Source of the DNA: Methylobacterium durans
Lineage (GTDB): Bacteria > Pseudomonadota > Alphaproteobacteria > Rhizobiales > Beijerinckiaceae
Reading direction: 5' to 3'
Assembly: GCF_003173715.1 (NCBI RefSeq)
Contig: NZ_CP029550.1
Coordinates: 1,302,001-1,366,000, forward strand
Length of the DNA: 64,000 nucleotides
In this document: positions 21,156 to 30,848 of the stretch, in pieces
Numbering within the stretch: the stretch's first letter is position 1
Layout: each line of letters begins with the position of its first letter
The notes under the pieces: model-generated
What the model was told of the DNA's origin: nothing
The model's input: only the letters and a program-made list of their open reading frames with translations
The model's database searches: none
Translations under genes and position numbers: made by a program

Positions 21156-21810
21156 CGGCCACTCCTTCGTGGATCAGGTGACGGGCGAGACCGGTCGCGC
21201 GGGCGAGGTGCGGGCGCAGGGTCTCGGGCTCGACCTGCCTCACCGGAAACCGGCTCTCGCGCAGGAGCAGGTAGGCGCCGCGCTCCCCCTCGCAGAGCTG
21301 GGAGACGATGCGCAGGCCCCGCGGCGTGACGAGGGATTCCTTCACGCGCGGATCGGCGAGGAGGCGGGCGAAGAGCGCGCCGGTCCGGTCGACCAGGGCG
21401 GCGGCATCCCGCGATCCGCGCAGGTAGGCGTCGCCCGGCCAGCCCTCGGGGACGGGGAAGCGCCGGGGCAGCTCGGCCGCCGGGGCGTAGAATTCCGCCC
21501 CTGCCACCCGGCGCAGGACGTCGAGCGTCGCGGGCTGCCCGGTCGGGACATGCACGGACACGCTGAGCCAGAGCTGGGGCAGCCGCCGGAACGCCACCGC
21601 CTCCGGGATGAGGCGGATCGAGACCGGAACGCCCTCGAACAGCCCGTCGAGGGTGCCGAAGCCCGAGAGATCCTGCCACTGGGCCGGCTCGGCGAGGAGG
21701 GAGGCGCAGGGACGCAGCATCGCGGCCCGCTCCGCCGAGCCCCGACGGCCGCACCAGAGGATGGCGTAGCCGGCGAGGAGGATCACGGCGAGGGCGGCGA
21801 GGGTGAGCAT
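21130..21810 (-). CDS. membrane-anchored protein of unknown function
   Basis: 226 residues. ATG 21810 gives an N-terminal anchor (MLTLAALAVILLAGYAILWC) and a soluble part with LWLSVSVHVPTGQPATLDVL and GAYLLLRESRFPVRQVEPE. It starts seven bases after the permease stop and has no strong ribosome site of its own, so translation is probably coupled. I recognise no family. Its conserved position next to the permease would be the main clue to function. Confidence 0.6.
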   Translation of the reverse strand: MLTLAALAVILLAGYAILWCGRRGSAERAAMLRPCASLLAEPAQWQDLSGFGTLDGLFEGVPVSIRLIPEAVAFRRLPQLWLSVSVHVPTGQPATLDVLRRVAGAEFYAPAAELPRRFPVPEGWPGDAYLRGSRDAAALVDRTGALFARLLADPRVKESLVTPRGLRIVSQLCEGERGAYLLLRESRFPVRQVEPETLRPHLARATGLARHLIHEGVADEPGSRAA

Positions 21811-21817
21811 CGCGGCG

Positions 21818-23277
21818 TCAGTAGCCCTGCGGCCGCGGCCAGTGCATCGTGAACTGGTCGCCGCGCCGGACATACTTGTAACGGTGGAGCACGAACCACG
21901 CGGAGGCGCCGATGTAGAAGGTCATCATCGCGACGAGCTGCGTCCCGTAGCCCAGGAAGACGGCGAGATACGTCACGCTGCAGAGGACGAGCAGCAGCAC
22001 GGCCGGGAGCGGGTGCAGCGGGTGGACGTAGCCCCGCTGGATCGAGCCCAGCGGCCATTTGCGGCGGAACAGGATGATCGACAGCGCCATCAGCGTGTAG
22101 CCGAGGAGGCCCGACAGGATCGAGAAGGTGATCGTCTGGTCGAGCGGCGTCGACACGGCGAACAGGATCGCGACGGGCACGAAGAAGACGATCGCGCGGT
22201 AGGGGGTGTGATACCGGGGATGCACGGCGCCGAACCAGGCGGGCATGTAGCGGTCGCGGCCCATCGCGAACCACGCCCGCGAGGCGTCGTTGATGCAGCC
22301 GTTGGCCGAGGCCACGGTGGCGAACAGGGTGCCGAGGAAGAGGAACACCTCCAGCCAGCGGCTGCCGGTCAGCCGGCCCGCGTCGTAGAGCGGCGTCACC
22401 GCCTGCCCGAGATACTCCCAGGGCATCAGGCCGGAGCAGACGTACCACGTGGCGGTCGCGGCGATGAGCAGGGTCATCATGCCGGTCATGGTGCCGAGCG
22501 GCAGGGCGCGCGCGGGCGAGCGCACCTCCTCGGCGGCCTGCGTCGTGCCCTCGATGCCGAGGTAGAACCACAGGCCGAAATGCATGGCGGCGAGGATGCC
22601 GAGGCTGCCGTAGGGCAGGCCGACGAAGAGCGACTCGTGCTGAAGCACCGCGCCGGGGGCCCAGGGCTGGGTCGCCACGAACAGCACCACGATGGCGGCG
22701 AAGGCCGCGGCCGTGATCAGGAGGTTCAGGGTCAGCGAGGCGAGGACGCCGCGGTAATTGAGGAAGGCCAGCGCCACGATGGTGAGGACCATGTAGGCGC
22801 GCTTGTCGATCGTCCCCGGGATCCCGAGATTCGTGATGAACGCCTCGAGGAGGTCGCCGGTGACGATAGCGTTCGAGACCTCCAGCATCGTGTAGGCCAT
22901 CACGAGGTAGAGGCCGACGTTGAAGGCGGCCAGCGGCCCGATGATGTGCTTGGCCTGCGCGTACTGGCCGCCCGCGGCGGCCACCGTCGAGGTGATCTCG
23001 GAGTCGATCATTGCGACGCAGGTGTAGAGGATGCCGGCGAGCCAGCAGGCGGTGAGCGCGGCGGTCGGCCCCCCTTCCCCACGGCGAAGTTCCAGCCCAT
23101 GTACTCGCCGACGAGCACGATGCCGACGCCGAGCGCCCAGACGTGGCCGGGGCCGAGCACGCGGAGCAGCGCGATCTTCTTCTGCGGGGCCGCCTGCACC
23201 GCGGCGGGGGCGGCGTCGAGCAGCGGCTCGCCGCCGGGGCGCGCGCCGGGGGACGGCGCCAGCTGAACGTTCTGCAT
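21818..23277 (-). CDS. APC-superfamily permease (amino acid/amine type), frame broken
   Basis: About 486 residues with some twelve membrane segments, related to amino-acid and ethanolamine permeases. N-terminal part: LLRVLGPGHVWALGVGIVLV then GEYMGWNFAVGKGG. C-terminal part: MIDSEITSTVAAAGGQYAQA, FGLWFYLGIEGTTQAAEEVR, ANGCINDASRAWFAMGRDRY. The parts meet near 23080, in a six-G run (minus strand) that should have seven; the span is one base short of whole codons. The start ATG 23277 overlaps the previous stop by one base. Lying in the NMG block with a matching operator upstream, methylamine, N-methylglutamate or a related amine is the likely cargo, but the sequence does not prove it. Confidence 0.8.
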
Positions 23278-23447
23278 CACGACCTCGCTGCCGTCTCGCC
23301 GGTGTCGGAATCGACGATCTCGCCCTCCTCCGAGGAGAGCAGGTAATCCTCGCCGAAAGCCCTGTTGGTTCGCACGAGGTCGAAGCCCATCCAGAGTGCG
23401 AGCGCGCAGGCGATCGCCCAGGCGCTCCAGTTCATGATCATGACCAT
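23277..23447 (-). CDS. very small single-pass membrane protein
   Basis: 56 residues from ATG 23447 (GAGGA upstream). One membrane segment (MNWSAWAIACALALWMGFDL) is followed by an acidic tail (EDYLLSSEEGEIVDSDTGET). The stop overlaps the permease start by one base. Position and size suggest an accessory subunit of the permease. No family recognised. Start choice among three in-frame ATGs within 13 bases is uncertain. Confidence 0.6.
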   Translation of the reverse strand: MVMIMNWSAWAIACALALWMGFDLVRTNRAFGEDYLLSSEEGEIVDSDTGETAARS

Positions 23448-23515
23448 GACCGAGTCCTCGCGGGTTGCAGGTGTCGAAGCGGCGCGCCCGCGCTCGCGGG
23501 CGGCCCTGTGAGGCG

Positions 23516-23920
23516 TCAGGCTTTGCGGGAGGGCGTCGTGCCGTCGCCGAAGCGCTCCGCGATCACGTCGCGGTACTGCCGGTCCGAGTACCGGAACATG
23601 AAGACGAAGTACCCGACGATGATCAGGCCCGTGATGGCCACCGCCGTCCAGTTGAACGCGTAGTCGAAGCGCGTGCCGATGATGGCGGCGGCTTTCTCGG
23701 GCGCGTAGCCGAGCTTCTCCCACTGGGCCGCCATGGTGGCGTTCTGGCCGAGGCTCTCCCAGGTCGGGTTCGGGAACTCGGTCGTCGTGGTGCCCGCGCC
23801 CGCCAGCTTGAACAGCAGCGGCAGGTAGAGCGTGATGAAGACGAGGACGAGCATCAGGAGCGCGTCGAAGATCTGGCCCGCGACCGGCTGGGTCGGCGGC
23901 TCGTAGGGCTCGCGGCTCAT
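23516..23920 (-). CDS. small membrane protein with two transmembrane segments
   Basis: 134 residues. Segments at about 18-40 (FDALLMLVLVFITLYLPLLF) and 92-114 (WTAVAITGLIIVGYFVFMFR), with a soluble loop between them carrying NPTWESLGQNATMAAQWEKL. The ATG overlaps the stop of the upstream gene by four bases (ATGA), so the two are coupled. I do not recognise the family; the conserved-looking loop and its place before the permease suggest a partner of the transporter. Confidence 0.65.
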   Translation of the reverse strand: MSREPYEPPTQPVAGQIFDALLMLVLVFITLYLPLLFKLAGAGTTTTEFPNPTWESLGQNATMAAQWEKLGYAPEKAAAIIGTRFDYAFNWTAVAITGLIIVGYFVFMFRYSDRQYRDVIAERFGDGTTPSRKA

Positions 23921-24222
23921 GGCTGAACTCCCTGCTCGCGGCGCGCCTGACGGAGGCGGTCGAGATAGTAGATGTCTGTGCCGTAGATCGCGGCCCGATC
24001 CTCACCGTAGTGCCGGACCATGGCCAGCACCGCCGCGGTGTTGAGGAACACGACGCAGACACCGAGCCCGATCATCAGGCCGGTGATGTCCGAGGCCGCG
24101 AAGGCCGGACGCATCATCCAGAACGTGAAGCCGTAGATCAGCCAGACGGCGGCAACCGCGCCGACGGCTGCCATGCAGTCGCGCCGGAACATCCGGCCGA
24201 CGCGGGGATCCTGGTGCGACAT
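23917..24222 (-). CDS. small membrane protein, first gene of the permease operon
   Basis: 101 residues from ATG 24222, which has GGGAGGG about nine bases upstream. Two membrane segments (CMAAVGAVAAVWLIYGFTFW, then ITGLMIGLGVCVVFLNTAAV) and a basic tail (YYLDRLRQARREQG). The upstream region holds the palindrome at 24247-24261. Unrecognised family. It heads a six-gene minus-strand operon that continues to 20880. Confidence 0.68.
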   Translation of the reverse strand: MSHQDPRVGRMFRRDCMAAVGAVAAVWLIYGFTFWMMRPAFAASDITGLMIGLGVCVVFLNTAAVLAMVRHYGEDRAAIYGTDIYYLDRLRQARREQGVQP

Positions 24223-24246
24223 GCACGCGTCCCTCCCAAAGCGCCA

Positions 24247-24261
24247 GTTCCTTTTAGGAAC
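24247..24261. promoter_or_regulatory. 6-3-6 palindrome upstream of the permease operon
   Basis: GTTCCT-TTT-AGGAAC, a perfect inverted repeat 25 bases before the start of the first operon gene. It matches the palindrome at 13606-13620 in arm length, spacing and core (TTC-Y-T / A-R-GAA), so the same regulator, probably the XRE-cupin protein, may bind both. Its closeness to the start would suit repression. Confidence 0.55.
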
Positions 24262-24503
24262 CAGCCATTCTTGCAGAGAAATATCCTGCCAAGAGGAGCT
24301 GCGTGTCAATCGGAAAAGTGTTGTGCGTCGCAGCGAGTGCGAAGTTTTTTGCAAGCCAGCGGGATTAGGCGCGGCGGCGCGGCGAGGATGCGGATGGATC
24401 GGGACGCGATCAAGCGCCGCCCGTGCCGCTCATGTCGGCTCGGTCGGCGCGAGGTCGATGGGGCACGGTGCGGCCGCGCCGGTGGGCGTCGATGCGTCGG
24501 GCG

Positions 24504-25430
24504 TCAGCGGGCCGCGACGCACATGGCATACTGCGTCCCGAAGCCCGGCAGGAAGCCGTAGCTGAAGGTGCAGAGCCGGCGCGGGAGCGTGGCAACCCCC
24601 GTGTGCTTGCGCGCCGCGCCGAGCGACACGAAGCGCCGATGCGCGGCGGCGACGGCCCGCGCCTGGCGAAGCCGCGCGACGTAGCGGTGCCGCGCCGGCG
24701 TGACCTGCTTCTGCCGGCGGGCGGAGCGCAGCATCGCGAGCCGGGCGCGCCGCGCGGCCCGGGCCGCGAGCTGCTTGCGGGTGAGGTGATGGCGGCGCAG
24801 CTGCGCGTGGCGGATCCGCTTCACGGGAGCGGCCGCGACGCGCGCCGGACGGGCCGCCTTCGCCGCCGCGACGGTGCCGGTCGCGACCGGTTGCGCGTCG
24901 GCGACGCGATCGGCCTTCGGCGCGGCGCGCCCGGGGCCGTCGCCGGCCGCCACATCGGTGACGGCCCTGCTCATCGGGCTGACGCGCAGCTCCGCCGACG
25001 ATACCGCCGGCTCGGAGGGCGGCAGCCGCCGGGCGAGGACCGCGCTCGGATTGACCGTGACGGACCGGACCGGGGGGACCGAGGTCCCGCAGCCCGCGCA
25101 GATCGAGCTCGTGATGCGCTTCCAGCTCCGCTCCGACTCGTCGAGCTTCTTCTGGGCCCGGCGCTGATAGGCCGAGACCGTCTCCATGTTCGGTATGGAT
25201 TCCGGCATCGCCGTCAGGTCGAGCGGCGCCGAGCGCCGGGTCTCGGGCGCCGGATCGACCTTCGCCTGCGACGGCGCTCCGGGCAGCGGATCGAGGTTGA
25301 GGCGGGCCCGGTACTCCGCCAGGAGGTCGGCGGTGGATTTGGGGACGTCCTCGGCCCGGACGCTCGTCGCCGGACCCGCGAACGGGACCAGGAGGCCGGC
25401 CGACAGAAGTGCCCGGACGATCATGCGCAT
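24504..25430 (-). CDS. secreted Arg/Ala-rich protein with conserved Cys pairs (paralogue of 4964-5944)
   Basis: 308 residues, start ATG 25430 with GGGAGG just upstream. Signal peptide (MRMIVRALLSAGLLVPFAG, cleavage near VRA-ED), then SAYQRRAQKKLDESERSWKR and ITSSICAGCG at about residues 86-115, a basic Arg/Ala/His region (LRRHHLTRKQLAARAARRAR), and a C-terminal Cys pair (RLCTFSYGF and YAMCVAAR). The same plan is found in the 4964-5944 product, at an overall identity that looks low outside the motif. It stands alone between the permease operon and fdh4A. Family and role unknown. Confidence 0.75.
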   Translation of the reverse strand: MRMIVRALLSAGLLVPFAGPATSVRAEDVPKSTADLLAEYRARLNLDPLPGAPSQAKVDPAPETRRSAPLDLTAMPESIPNMETVSAYQRRAQKKLDESERSWKRITSSICAGCGTSVPPVRSVTVNPSAVLARRLPPSEPAVSSAELRVSPMSRAVTDVAAGDGPGRAAPKADRVADAQPVATGTVAAAKAARPARVAAAPVKRIRHAQLRRHHLTRKQLAARAARRARLAMLRSARRQKQVTPARHRYVARLRQARAVAAAHRRFVSLGAARKHTGVATLPRRLCTFSYGFLPGFGTQYAMCVAAR

Positions 25431-25854
25431 GAGGCCTCCCGACAGGTGCGGAGCGGGCCGGCATCGATCGTGGCCCAGCTCAGGAATCTTTACCGCAAGT
25501 TGAGAACGGCCACGACGCGATCATCCGAGCTACCCCTTTGGGAGGATGCGGGGGCGTCGTCGCGGGCCGCAGGCTGGCATGCCAGCCATCACCTCAGCCG
25601 ATGACTCGACCGCAAAGCTGCGCGAGCCATGCATGACACCCATACCTCGGCGGCAGTGAAACGGCGGCCCAACGCAGCGCGGGAGATGCTATCCCTGCTT
25701 TGCTGACGCGCGCCCGCTCCCGGTCGAGGAGCGGAGGGCCGCGGAGGCTCCGGATACGCGAGGTCCCGCAAGGGTTTGCTCGGCGCGCCCGCACGCGCCG
25801 GCCCGTCCGCGCGTGCCGGTTCGAGGGTCGCGAATTCCGGGAGCCGCACGTCCG
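25431..25854. other. divergent promoter region, no gene seen
   Basis: About 420 bases between the divergent secreted-protein gene and fdh4A-like gene. It should hold both promoters. No palindrome like the NMG ones and no convincing small gene is visible. The fdh4A frame is open upstream to 25813 (GTG), so part of this may be coding. Confidence 0.4.
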
Positions 25855-28170
25855 ATGGATCGGTCTTCTTCCCCCAAGCGCTCGTCGTCCCCGAAGCGCT
25901 CCTCCGCCGCGGGCGGCTGGGGTGCCCTCAAGAGCTGCGGCCGGCATCTCCTCGGCAGCCGCGCGCCGCTCTCCGGCGCCCGCGCCCTGCTGAGCGCCAA
26001 CCAGCCGGACGGGTTCGACTGCCCCGGCTGCGCCTGGGGCGACCCGGAGCACGGCTCCTCCTTCGAGTTCTGCGAGAACGGCGTGAAAGCCGTCTCCTGG
26101 GAAGCCACCGACAAGCGCACGCCGCCGGCCTTCTTCGCCCGCCACACCGTCACGGAGCTGCGTGGCTGGACCGATTACGCGCTGGAGGGCGAGGGCCGCC
26201 TCACCCACCCGATGCGCTACGACGCGGTCAGCGACCGCTACCGGCCGGTGGCGTGGGAGGAGGCCTTCGCCGAGATCGGCGCGACCCTGCGGGGGCTCGA
26301 CCATCCGGACCAGGCCGAGTTCTACACCTCGGGCCGCGCCTCGAACGAGGCGGCCTACCTGTATCAGCTCTTCGCCCGCCACTACGGCACCAACAACTTC
26401 CCCGATTGTTCGAACATGTGCCACGAGGCGAGCGGCATCGCTCTCCAGGCGGCCATCGGCGTCGGCAAGGGCACGGTGCTGCTGGAGGATTTCGAGAAGG
26501 CCGACGCTATCTTCGTGGTCGGGCAGAACCCGGGCACCAACCATCCGCGGATGCTCGGCGACCTGCGCCGCGCCGCCGAGCGGGGTGCCCGCGTCGTCGT
26601 ACTGAACCCGGTGCGCGAGCGGGGGCTCGAGCGCTTCGCCGACCCGCAGAACACCGTGGAGATGTTGCGCGGCGCGAGCCGGCCGATCGCGAGCCACTAC
26701 CTGCAGCCCCGTCTCGGCGGCGACATGGCCGTCTTCCGCGGCATCGCCAAGGTGGTCCTCGCGCGGGACGAGGCCGAGATCGCGGCGGGCCGCCCGTCGC
26801 TCCTCGACCACGCCTTCCTCGGCCAGCACACCTCCGCCTTCGAGGCGTACCGGGATGCCGTCGCGGCGACCGCCTGGGCGGCGATCCTCGACCAGTCGGG
26901 CCTGACGCGGGACGAGATCGAGGCGGCGGCCGAGGTCTATCTCGGAGCCGACCGGGTCATCGCCACCTGGGCGATGGGCGTGACGCAGCACCGCCACTCC
27001 GTCGCGACGATCCGCGAGATCGCCAACGTGATGTTCCTGCGTGGGCATATCGGGCGCCCCGGCACCGGCCTCTGCCCCGTGCGCGGCCACTCGAACGTCC
27101 AGGGCGACCGCACGGTCGGCATCAACGAGCGGCCGCCCTCCGCCCTCCTCGATGCGCTGGAGGCCCGCTCCGGGTTCGCGGCGCCCCGCCGGGACGGCCA
27201 CAACGTGCTCGCGGCGATCCGGGCGATGCTCGACGGCTCGGCCAAGGCCTTCATCGGGCTGGGCGGCAACTTCGCCCGCGCCACGCCGGACAGTGCCGTG
27301 GTGGCGCGGGCGCTCGCCGGGTGCCGCCTGACCGTCCACATCGCGACCAAGCTCAACCACTCGCACCTGCTGCCGGGGCAGATCGCCTACATCCTGCCCT
27401 GCCTCGGCCGCACCGAGATCGACCGCAACAGCCGCGGCAGGACCCAGATCGTGACCGTCGAGGATTCGATGAGCATGGTCCACGGCTCGGGCGGCATCAA
27501 CAGGCCGGCCTCGCCGGAGCTGCGCTCGGAGATCGGCATCATCGCCGGGATGGCGGCCGCCACGGTGGGTTCCGAGCGGGTCGAATGGGCGGCGCTCGCC
27601 GACGATTACGACCGGATCCGCGACCTCATCGCCGACACGATCCCGGGCTTCGCGCGCTTCAACGAGCGCGTGCGGCGCCCGCGCGGCTTCAGGCTGCGCA
27701 ACCTCGCGGCCGAGCGGGTCTTCGACACGCCGGGCGCGCGGGCGTCGTTCTCGGCCGATCCGCTGCCGCAGGAGACCGAGCACCAGCGCGCGGGCGCGAC
27801 GGACGACACCTTCGTGCTCCAGACCTTCCGCTCGCACCACCAGTACAACACCACGATCTACGGCCTCGACGACCGCTACCGGGGCGTCTACGGCGAGCGC
27901 CAGGTGGTCTTCGCCCATCCGGACGATCTCGCCGCCCTCACCGCCCGCGCCGGCGAGCGGGTCGATCTCGTCTGCGCGCACGCGGACGGGATCGAGCGGG
28001 TGGCCGAGGATTTCCGCCTCGTGCCCTTCGACATGCCGCGGGGGAGCCTGGCCGGCTACTATCCCGAGCTCAACGTGCTGGTGCCCCTGTCGAGCTTCGG
28101 CGAGCACTCGGACACGCCGACCTCGAAATCGGTGCTGGTGCGGGTCCGCCCGCGGGCGAGGGCCGCATGA
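25855..28170 (+). CDS. fdh4A: molybdopterin oxidoreductase of the FdhF/YdeP family, formate dehydrogenase 4-like
   Basis: 771 residues from ATG 25855 (GTG 25813 is possible). Typical YdeP-type features: an N-terminal FDCPGCAWGDPEHGSSFEFC, the cofactor region TSGRASNEAAYLYQLFARHY, NFPDCSNMCHEASGIAL where Cys is the likely molybdenum or tungsten ligand, FVVGQNPGTNHPRMLGDLRR and MGVTQHRHSVATIREIANV, and a C-terminal MopB-CT domain (TFRSHHQYNTTIYGLDDRYR). In Methylobacterium the proteins of this shape with a small partner are Fdh4A, which oxidises formate late in C1 metabolism. The overlapping small gene supports that assignment. Confidence 0.78.
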   Translation: MDRSSSPKRSSSPKRSSAAGGWGALKSCGRHLLGSRAPLSGARALLSANQPDGFDCPGCAWGDPEHGSSFEFCENGVKAVSWEATDKRTPPAFFARHTVTELRGWTDYALEGEGRLTHPMRYDAVSDRYRPVAWEEAFAEIGATLRGLDHPDQAEFYTSGRASNEAAYLYQLFARHYGTNNFPDCSNMCHEASGIALQAAIGVGKGTVLLEDFEKADAIFVVGQNPGTNHPRMLGDLRRAAERGARVVVLNPVRERGLERFADPQNTVEMLRGASRPIASHYLQPRLGGDMAVFRGIAKVVLARDEAEIAAGRPSLLDHAFLGQHTSAFEAYRDAVAATAWAAILDQSGLTRDEIEAAAEVYLGADRVIATWAMGVTQHRHSVATIREIANVMFLRGHIGRPGTGLCPVRGHSNVQGDRTVGINERPPSALLDALEARSGFAAPRRDGHNVLAAIRAMLDGSAKAFIGLGGNFARATPDSAVVARALAGCRLTVHIATKLNHSHLLPGQIAYILPCLGRTEIDRNSRGRTQIVTVEDSMSMVHGSGGINRPASPELRSEIGIIAGMAAATVGSERVEWAALADDYDRIRDLIADTIPGFARFNERVRRPRGFRLRNLAAERVFDTPGARASFSADPLPQETEHQRAGATDDTFVLQTFRSHHQYNTTIYGLDDRYRGVYGERQVVFAHPDDLAALTARAGERVDLVCAHADGIERVAEDFRLVPFDMPRGSLAGYYPELNVLVPLSSFGEHSDTPTSKSVLVRVRPRARAA

Positions 28171-28487
28171 GCGCCCCGCCCGCCGACGCCGAGACCTTCC
28201 TCGCGCAGACGTTCCTGGCCGAGACCGACCGGATCGCCGACCTGCGGCCCGACCTCGCGCGTCTCGAGGCCGGGATCCTGGCGGGGCTCCGGCTCGGCCT
28301 CGCGGCCGACAGCCGGACCTTCGCGCGGATCTTCGGGGTGGCGCACGCGCTCGTCCTGCGGGCGCTGGCGACGCTCGCCGGGCCGGCGGCCCTGCTGGCG
28401 CTCGCGGGCCGCGACGCGCGCACGCAACGCACGCGCTACGGCCTCAGCGCGGCCGGCGAGGCGCTGCTCGGGGGCCCCCCGGCCTGA
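28167..28487 (+). CDS. fdh4B: small protein paired with the formate dehydrogenase, Fdh4B-like
   Basis: 106 residues. ATG 28167 overlaps the fdh4A stop by four bases (ATGA), so the two are translated together. The product is mostly helical and alanine-rich (TFLAETDRIADLRPDLARLE, AHALVLRALATLAG) with no signal peptide and no cysteine cluster. The name rests on position and size; the sequence itself shows no catalytic motif. Confidence 0.55.
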   Translation: MSAPPADAETFLAQTFLAETDRIADLRPDLARLEAGILAGLRLGLAADSRTFARIFGVAHALVLRALATLAGPAALLALAGRDARTQRTRYGLSAAGEALLGGPPA

Positions 28488-28884
28488 GAGGCGAACGGAC
28501 ACGGCCAGACCCGCGTGATAGCCCGCAGACGCAGTATCATCCGCTCAGATCGCGCCACGCATGCAGGACGGGCCAATCGGCGCCACGCGACAGGGGAGCG
28601 TTTGGGCGCGTGCGCTCACGCGCAGGACTCCGATCCCGCGCGACGTGAAGGTTCAGGTCAAGCGCGCTCTGACGCGAGGTTTGAAATTTAATCCCGACGC
28701 CAGTCCACTTTTCGATCACGATTTGGTGCTACCTCACAATAGACGATCGTGAGCGGGATGATACTGCACAGTCGAGAAACGAACATTTCACCCGCGTCAC
28801 CTTGCCACAGCAACGATATTGGATAATTTATGATCATACTGTGCCCGCAAATACCAGATCGTCGGGCCACGCTGAGCATATTTT
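28488..28884. other. gene-free stretch leading into A+T-richer DNA
   Basis: About 400 bases. The second half is clearly A+T-richer and contains runs such as AATTTA that could serve the promoter of the acyltransferase gene. No credible open frame. Confidence 0.4.
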
Positions 28885-30531
28885 ATGATAAATTCAGATC
28901 TGGATCGGCCTGATCATTGCATTCGGATCGTGCGCGGACAAGAGGCCGCAAATCTGCTGCGCGACAGCTGCTTTCAGGAAGAATGGGATGCGCTTGCCGA
29001 TGCATGTCCCTGGGCAACGGCGTGCCAATCCTATAACTATATCAGCACGTGGTTTGAGATTTATTCCAACTGTTTCGAGCCTCTTTTCGTCCTCCATGAG
29101 ACTGGGGAAGGTCGTCTCGCCGGACTATTGGCGCTGGCGATATCCAGCGATGGAAAGTCTCTTGTGCATGCGGGAGCTTGCCAAGCCGAATATCAGGTAT
29201 GGCTCGCACGACCATCCAGTTCGGACACTTTTATTCTCGGGGCACTCTCCATCCTACGAGAACAGTTTCCGGGCAAGTACATCCGCCTGCAATACGTCCC
29301 CGATCGCACACCGATGAGCTGGATTTCGCATGCACGAACCAGAGGGGTGAGCACCAAGCGAACGGTCGTCAAGCGCCCCTTGCTCGAGACTGTGACAGAG
29401 AGCCAGATCAACGCATCGCTTCGAAAAAAAAGCAATAGAAGTCGCATCAACCGCCTTAAGAAGATCGCGGAACTCAAATTTACTCGGATATCGAAGCGTC
29501 AGGATCTGGAGCCATTCATAGGCTCCATTGCTGATTTCTGCGATCTTCGGCAAGGCGCCATCAATCGGACATTTCCCTTTCGAGACGATCCTCATAAGAA
29601 GGAGTTCTGGCTTGGCCTCTTGGAAAAGACCGGGCTGATTCACGCATCCGCCTTGATGCTCGGCGATGCTCCCATTGCAGTACACATCGGACCGATCAGC
29701 CGTTCGAGTGTATCTCTCGGGATCATTTGTCACTCGCCATTTTTTTCTGAGCACTCACCCGGCAAGTTGCTAATCTTGTATCTCGCGAAGCAGCTAGCAC
29801 AAGAAAACTTCTCTTACTTCGACCTTACCGCTGGCGGGGATGAATATAAGAGCCGTTTCGCCTCCCGGTTCGATGAAGCGTCCATACTTGAAATATCTTT
29901 CGACGGCTTCGATTACTATCTCGGCGTCATGCGGCACGGCCTCCTGGGCTCAGCCAAGCATATGTTGGGACCGGTCGCCACCTCCAGAGCGAAGGCGCTG
30001 CGACGACGTTTCAGCCTGTCTGCAAATCTGTTCCACTTAGCTTCCTCGAAGAAGAAAATCATTTATCACAGCAGGGACACACCTCCGCTCCCTCCGATCT
30101 CGGTACCCACGGTCTCCTTGAGAGTGAATTGCCTGAGCGATCTTCTTCTTCCGAAAGTGCGTTATTCGCGCCGTGAGATGGAGTGTGAGTTTTTAGCTGA
30201 GGCTCTCCGTCTTCTTGAGGCCGGTGCGCGCATGTACACTTACGCGAACCGCGGCATTCTGCTTCACTGCTCGTGGGTTGCCAGCGACAGATCGGCCCCT
30301 CCCGGCATGATGCGGGGCCGCGGCCAGGCTTGGCATTTTTGGGAGACCTACAATGTGACCGAGGCGTTGGCTCCGAACGTCCGCGTGCTGTCCCTGTCAC
30401 AGAGACTCCACGACGCGAAGCAGTTCGCGTCTTCACAGGATGTGTTCGTACATCTTGAGAGGCGCGACGATGGAGCGGCCAGATTCCTGGAGCAGTACGG
30501 CTTCATCCATGTCGACCGTGCGAATGGATGA
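28885..30531 (+). CDS. FemAB/CelD-like acyltransferase with extra C-terminal domain
   Basis: 548 residues. The first 370 match the BioF2-like/GNAT (CelD, FemAB) family: WATACQSYNYISTWFEIYSN, LAGLLALAISSDGKSLVHAG, SLRKKSNRSRINRLKKIAEL, and FSYFDLTAGGDEYKSRFASR, the last being the signature of the acyl-transfer fold. Members often modify exopolysaccharide or cell-wall precursors. The last 150 residues (EFLAEALRLLEAGARMYTYA, ASSQDVFVHLERRDDGAARF) form a separate domain I do not recognise. The gene is A+T-richer and its codon use differs from its neighbours, suggesting acquisition. No glycan operon surrounds it. Confidence 0.75.
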   Translation: MINSDLDRPDHCIRIVRGQEAANLLRDSCFQEEWDALADACPWATACQSYNYISTWFEIYSNCFEPLFVLHETGEGRLAGLLALAISSDGKSLVHAGACQAEYQVWLARPSSSDTFILGALSILREQFPGKYIRLQYVPDRTPMSWISHARTRGVSTKRTVVKRPLLETVTESQINASLRKKSNRSRINRLKKIAELKFTRISKRQDLEPFIGSIADFCDLRQGAINRTFPFRDDPHKKEFWLGLLEKTGLIHASALMLGDAPIAVHIGPISRSSVSLGIICHSPFFSEHSPGKLLILYLAKQLAQENFSYFDLTAGGDEYKSRFASRFDEASILEISFDGFDYYLGVMRHGLLGSAKHMLGPVATSRAKALRRRFSLSANLFHLASSKKKIIYHSRDTPPLPPISVPTVSLRVNCLSDLLLPKVRYSRREMECEFLAEALRLLEAGARMYTYANRGILLHCSWVASDRSAPPGMMRGRGQAWHFWETYNVTEALAPNVRVLSLSQRLHDAKQFASSQDVFVHLERRDDGAARFLEQYGFIHVDRANG

Positions 30532-30848
30532 CGTCGAGCGGCCATCTCTCGAAAGATGTGGCCTCATCTGGGGCCACAGGATGTCACCGATTTCAGGCCC
30601 ACAATCGATCTGAGCCTGCTCGGGTGTGACAGTCACGACCGGCCATGCTGTCAACGCGCGTCTCGAGTCGATCAGTGCGCGTGGCAGGCCGGATACCGAA
30701 GTCAGCCGTTCGGCTTTGTGCCCGTCCCGGCCGCTCGGTGGCGGTCGCCGGCATCTTCCGAAGCGGACATCGGCTCGTGCCGGCTCAAGGGTCCTGTTCC
30801 CGCCCGATCCGGACATTCAGACAATCGAGCTGATCGACGGTGAAAACC
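30532..30848. other. gene-free stretch
   Basis: About 320 bases between the convergent acyltransferase and zwf genes, back at high GC. No clear terminator hairpin and no credible gene. Confidence 0.4.
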
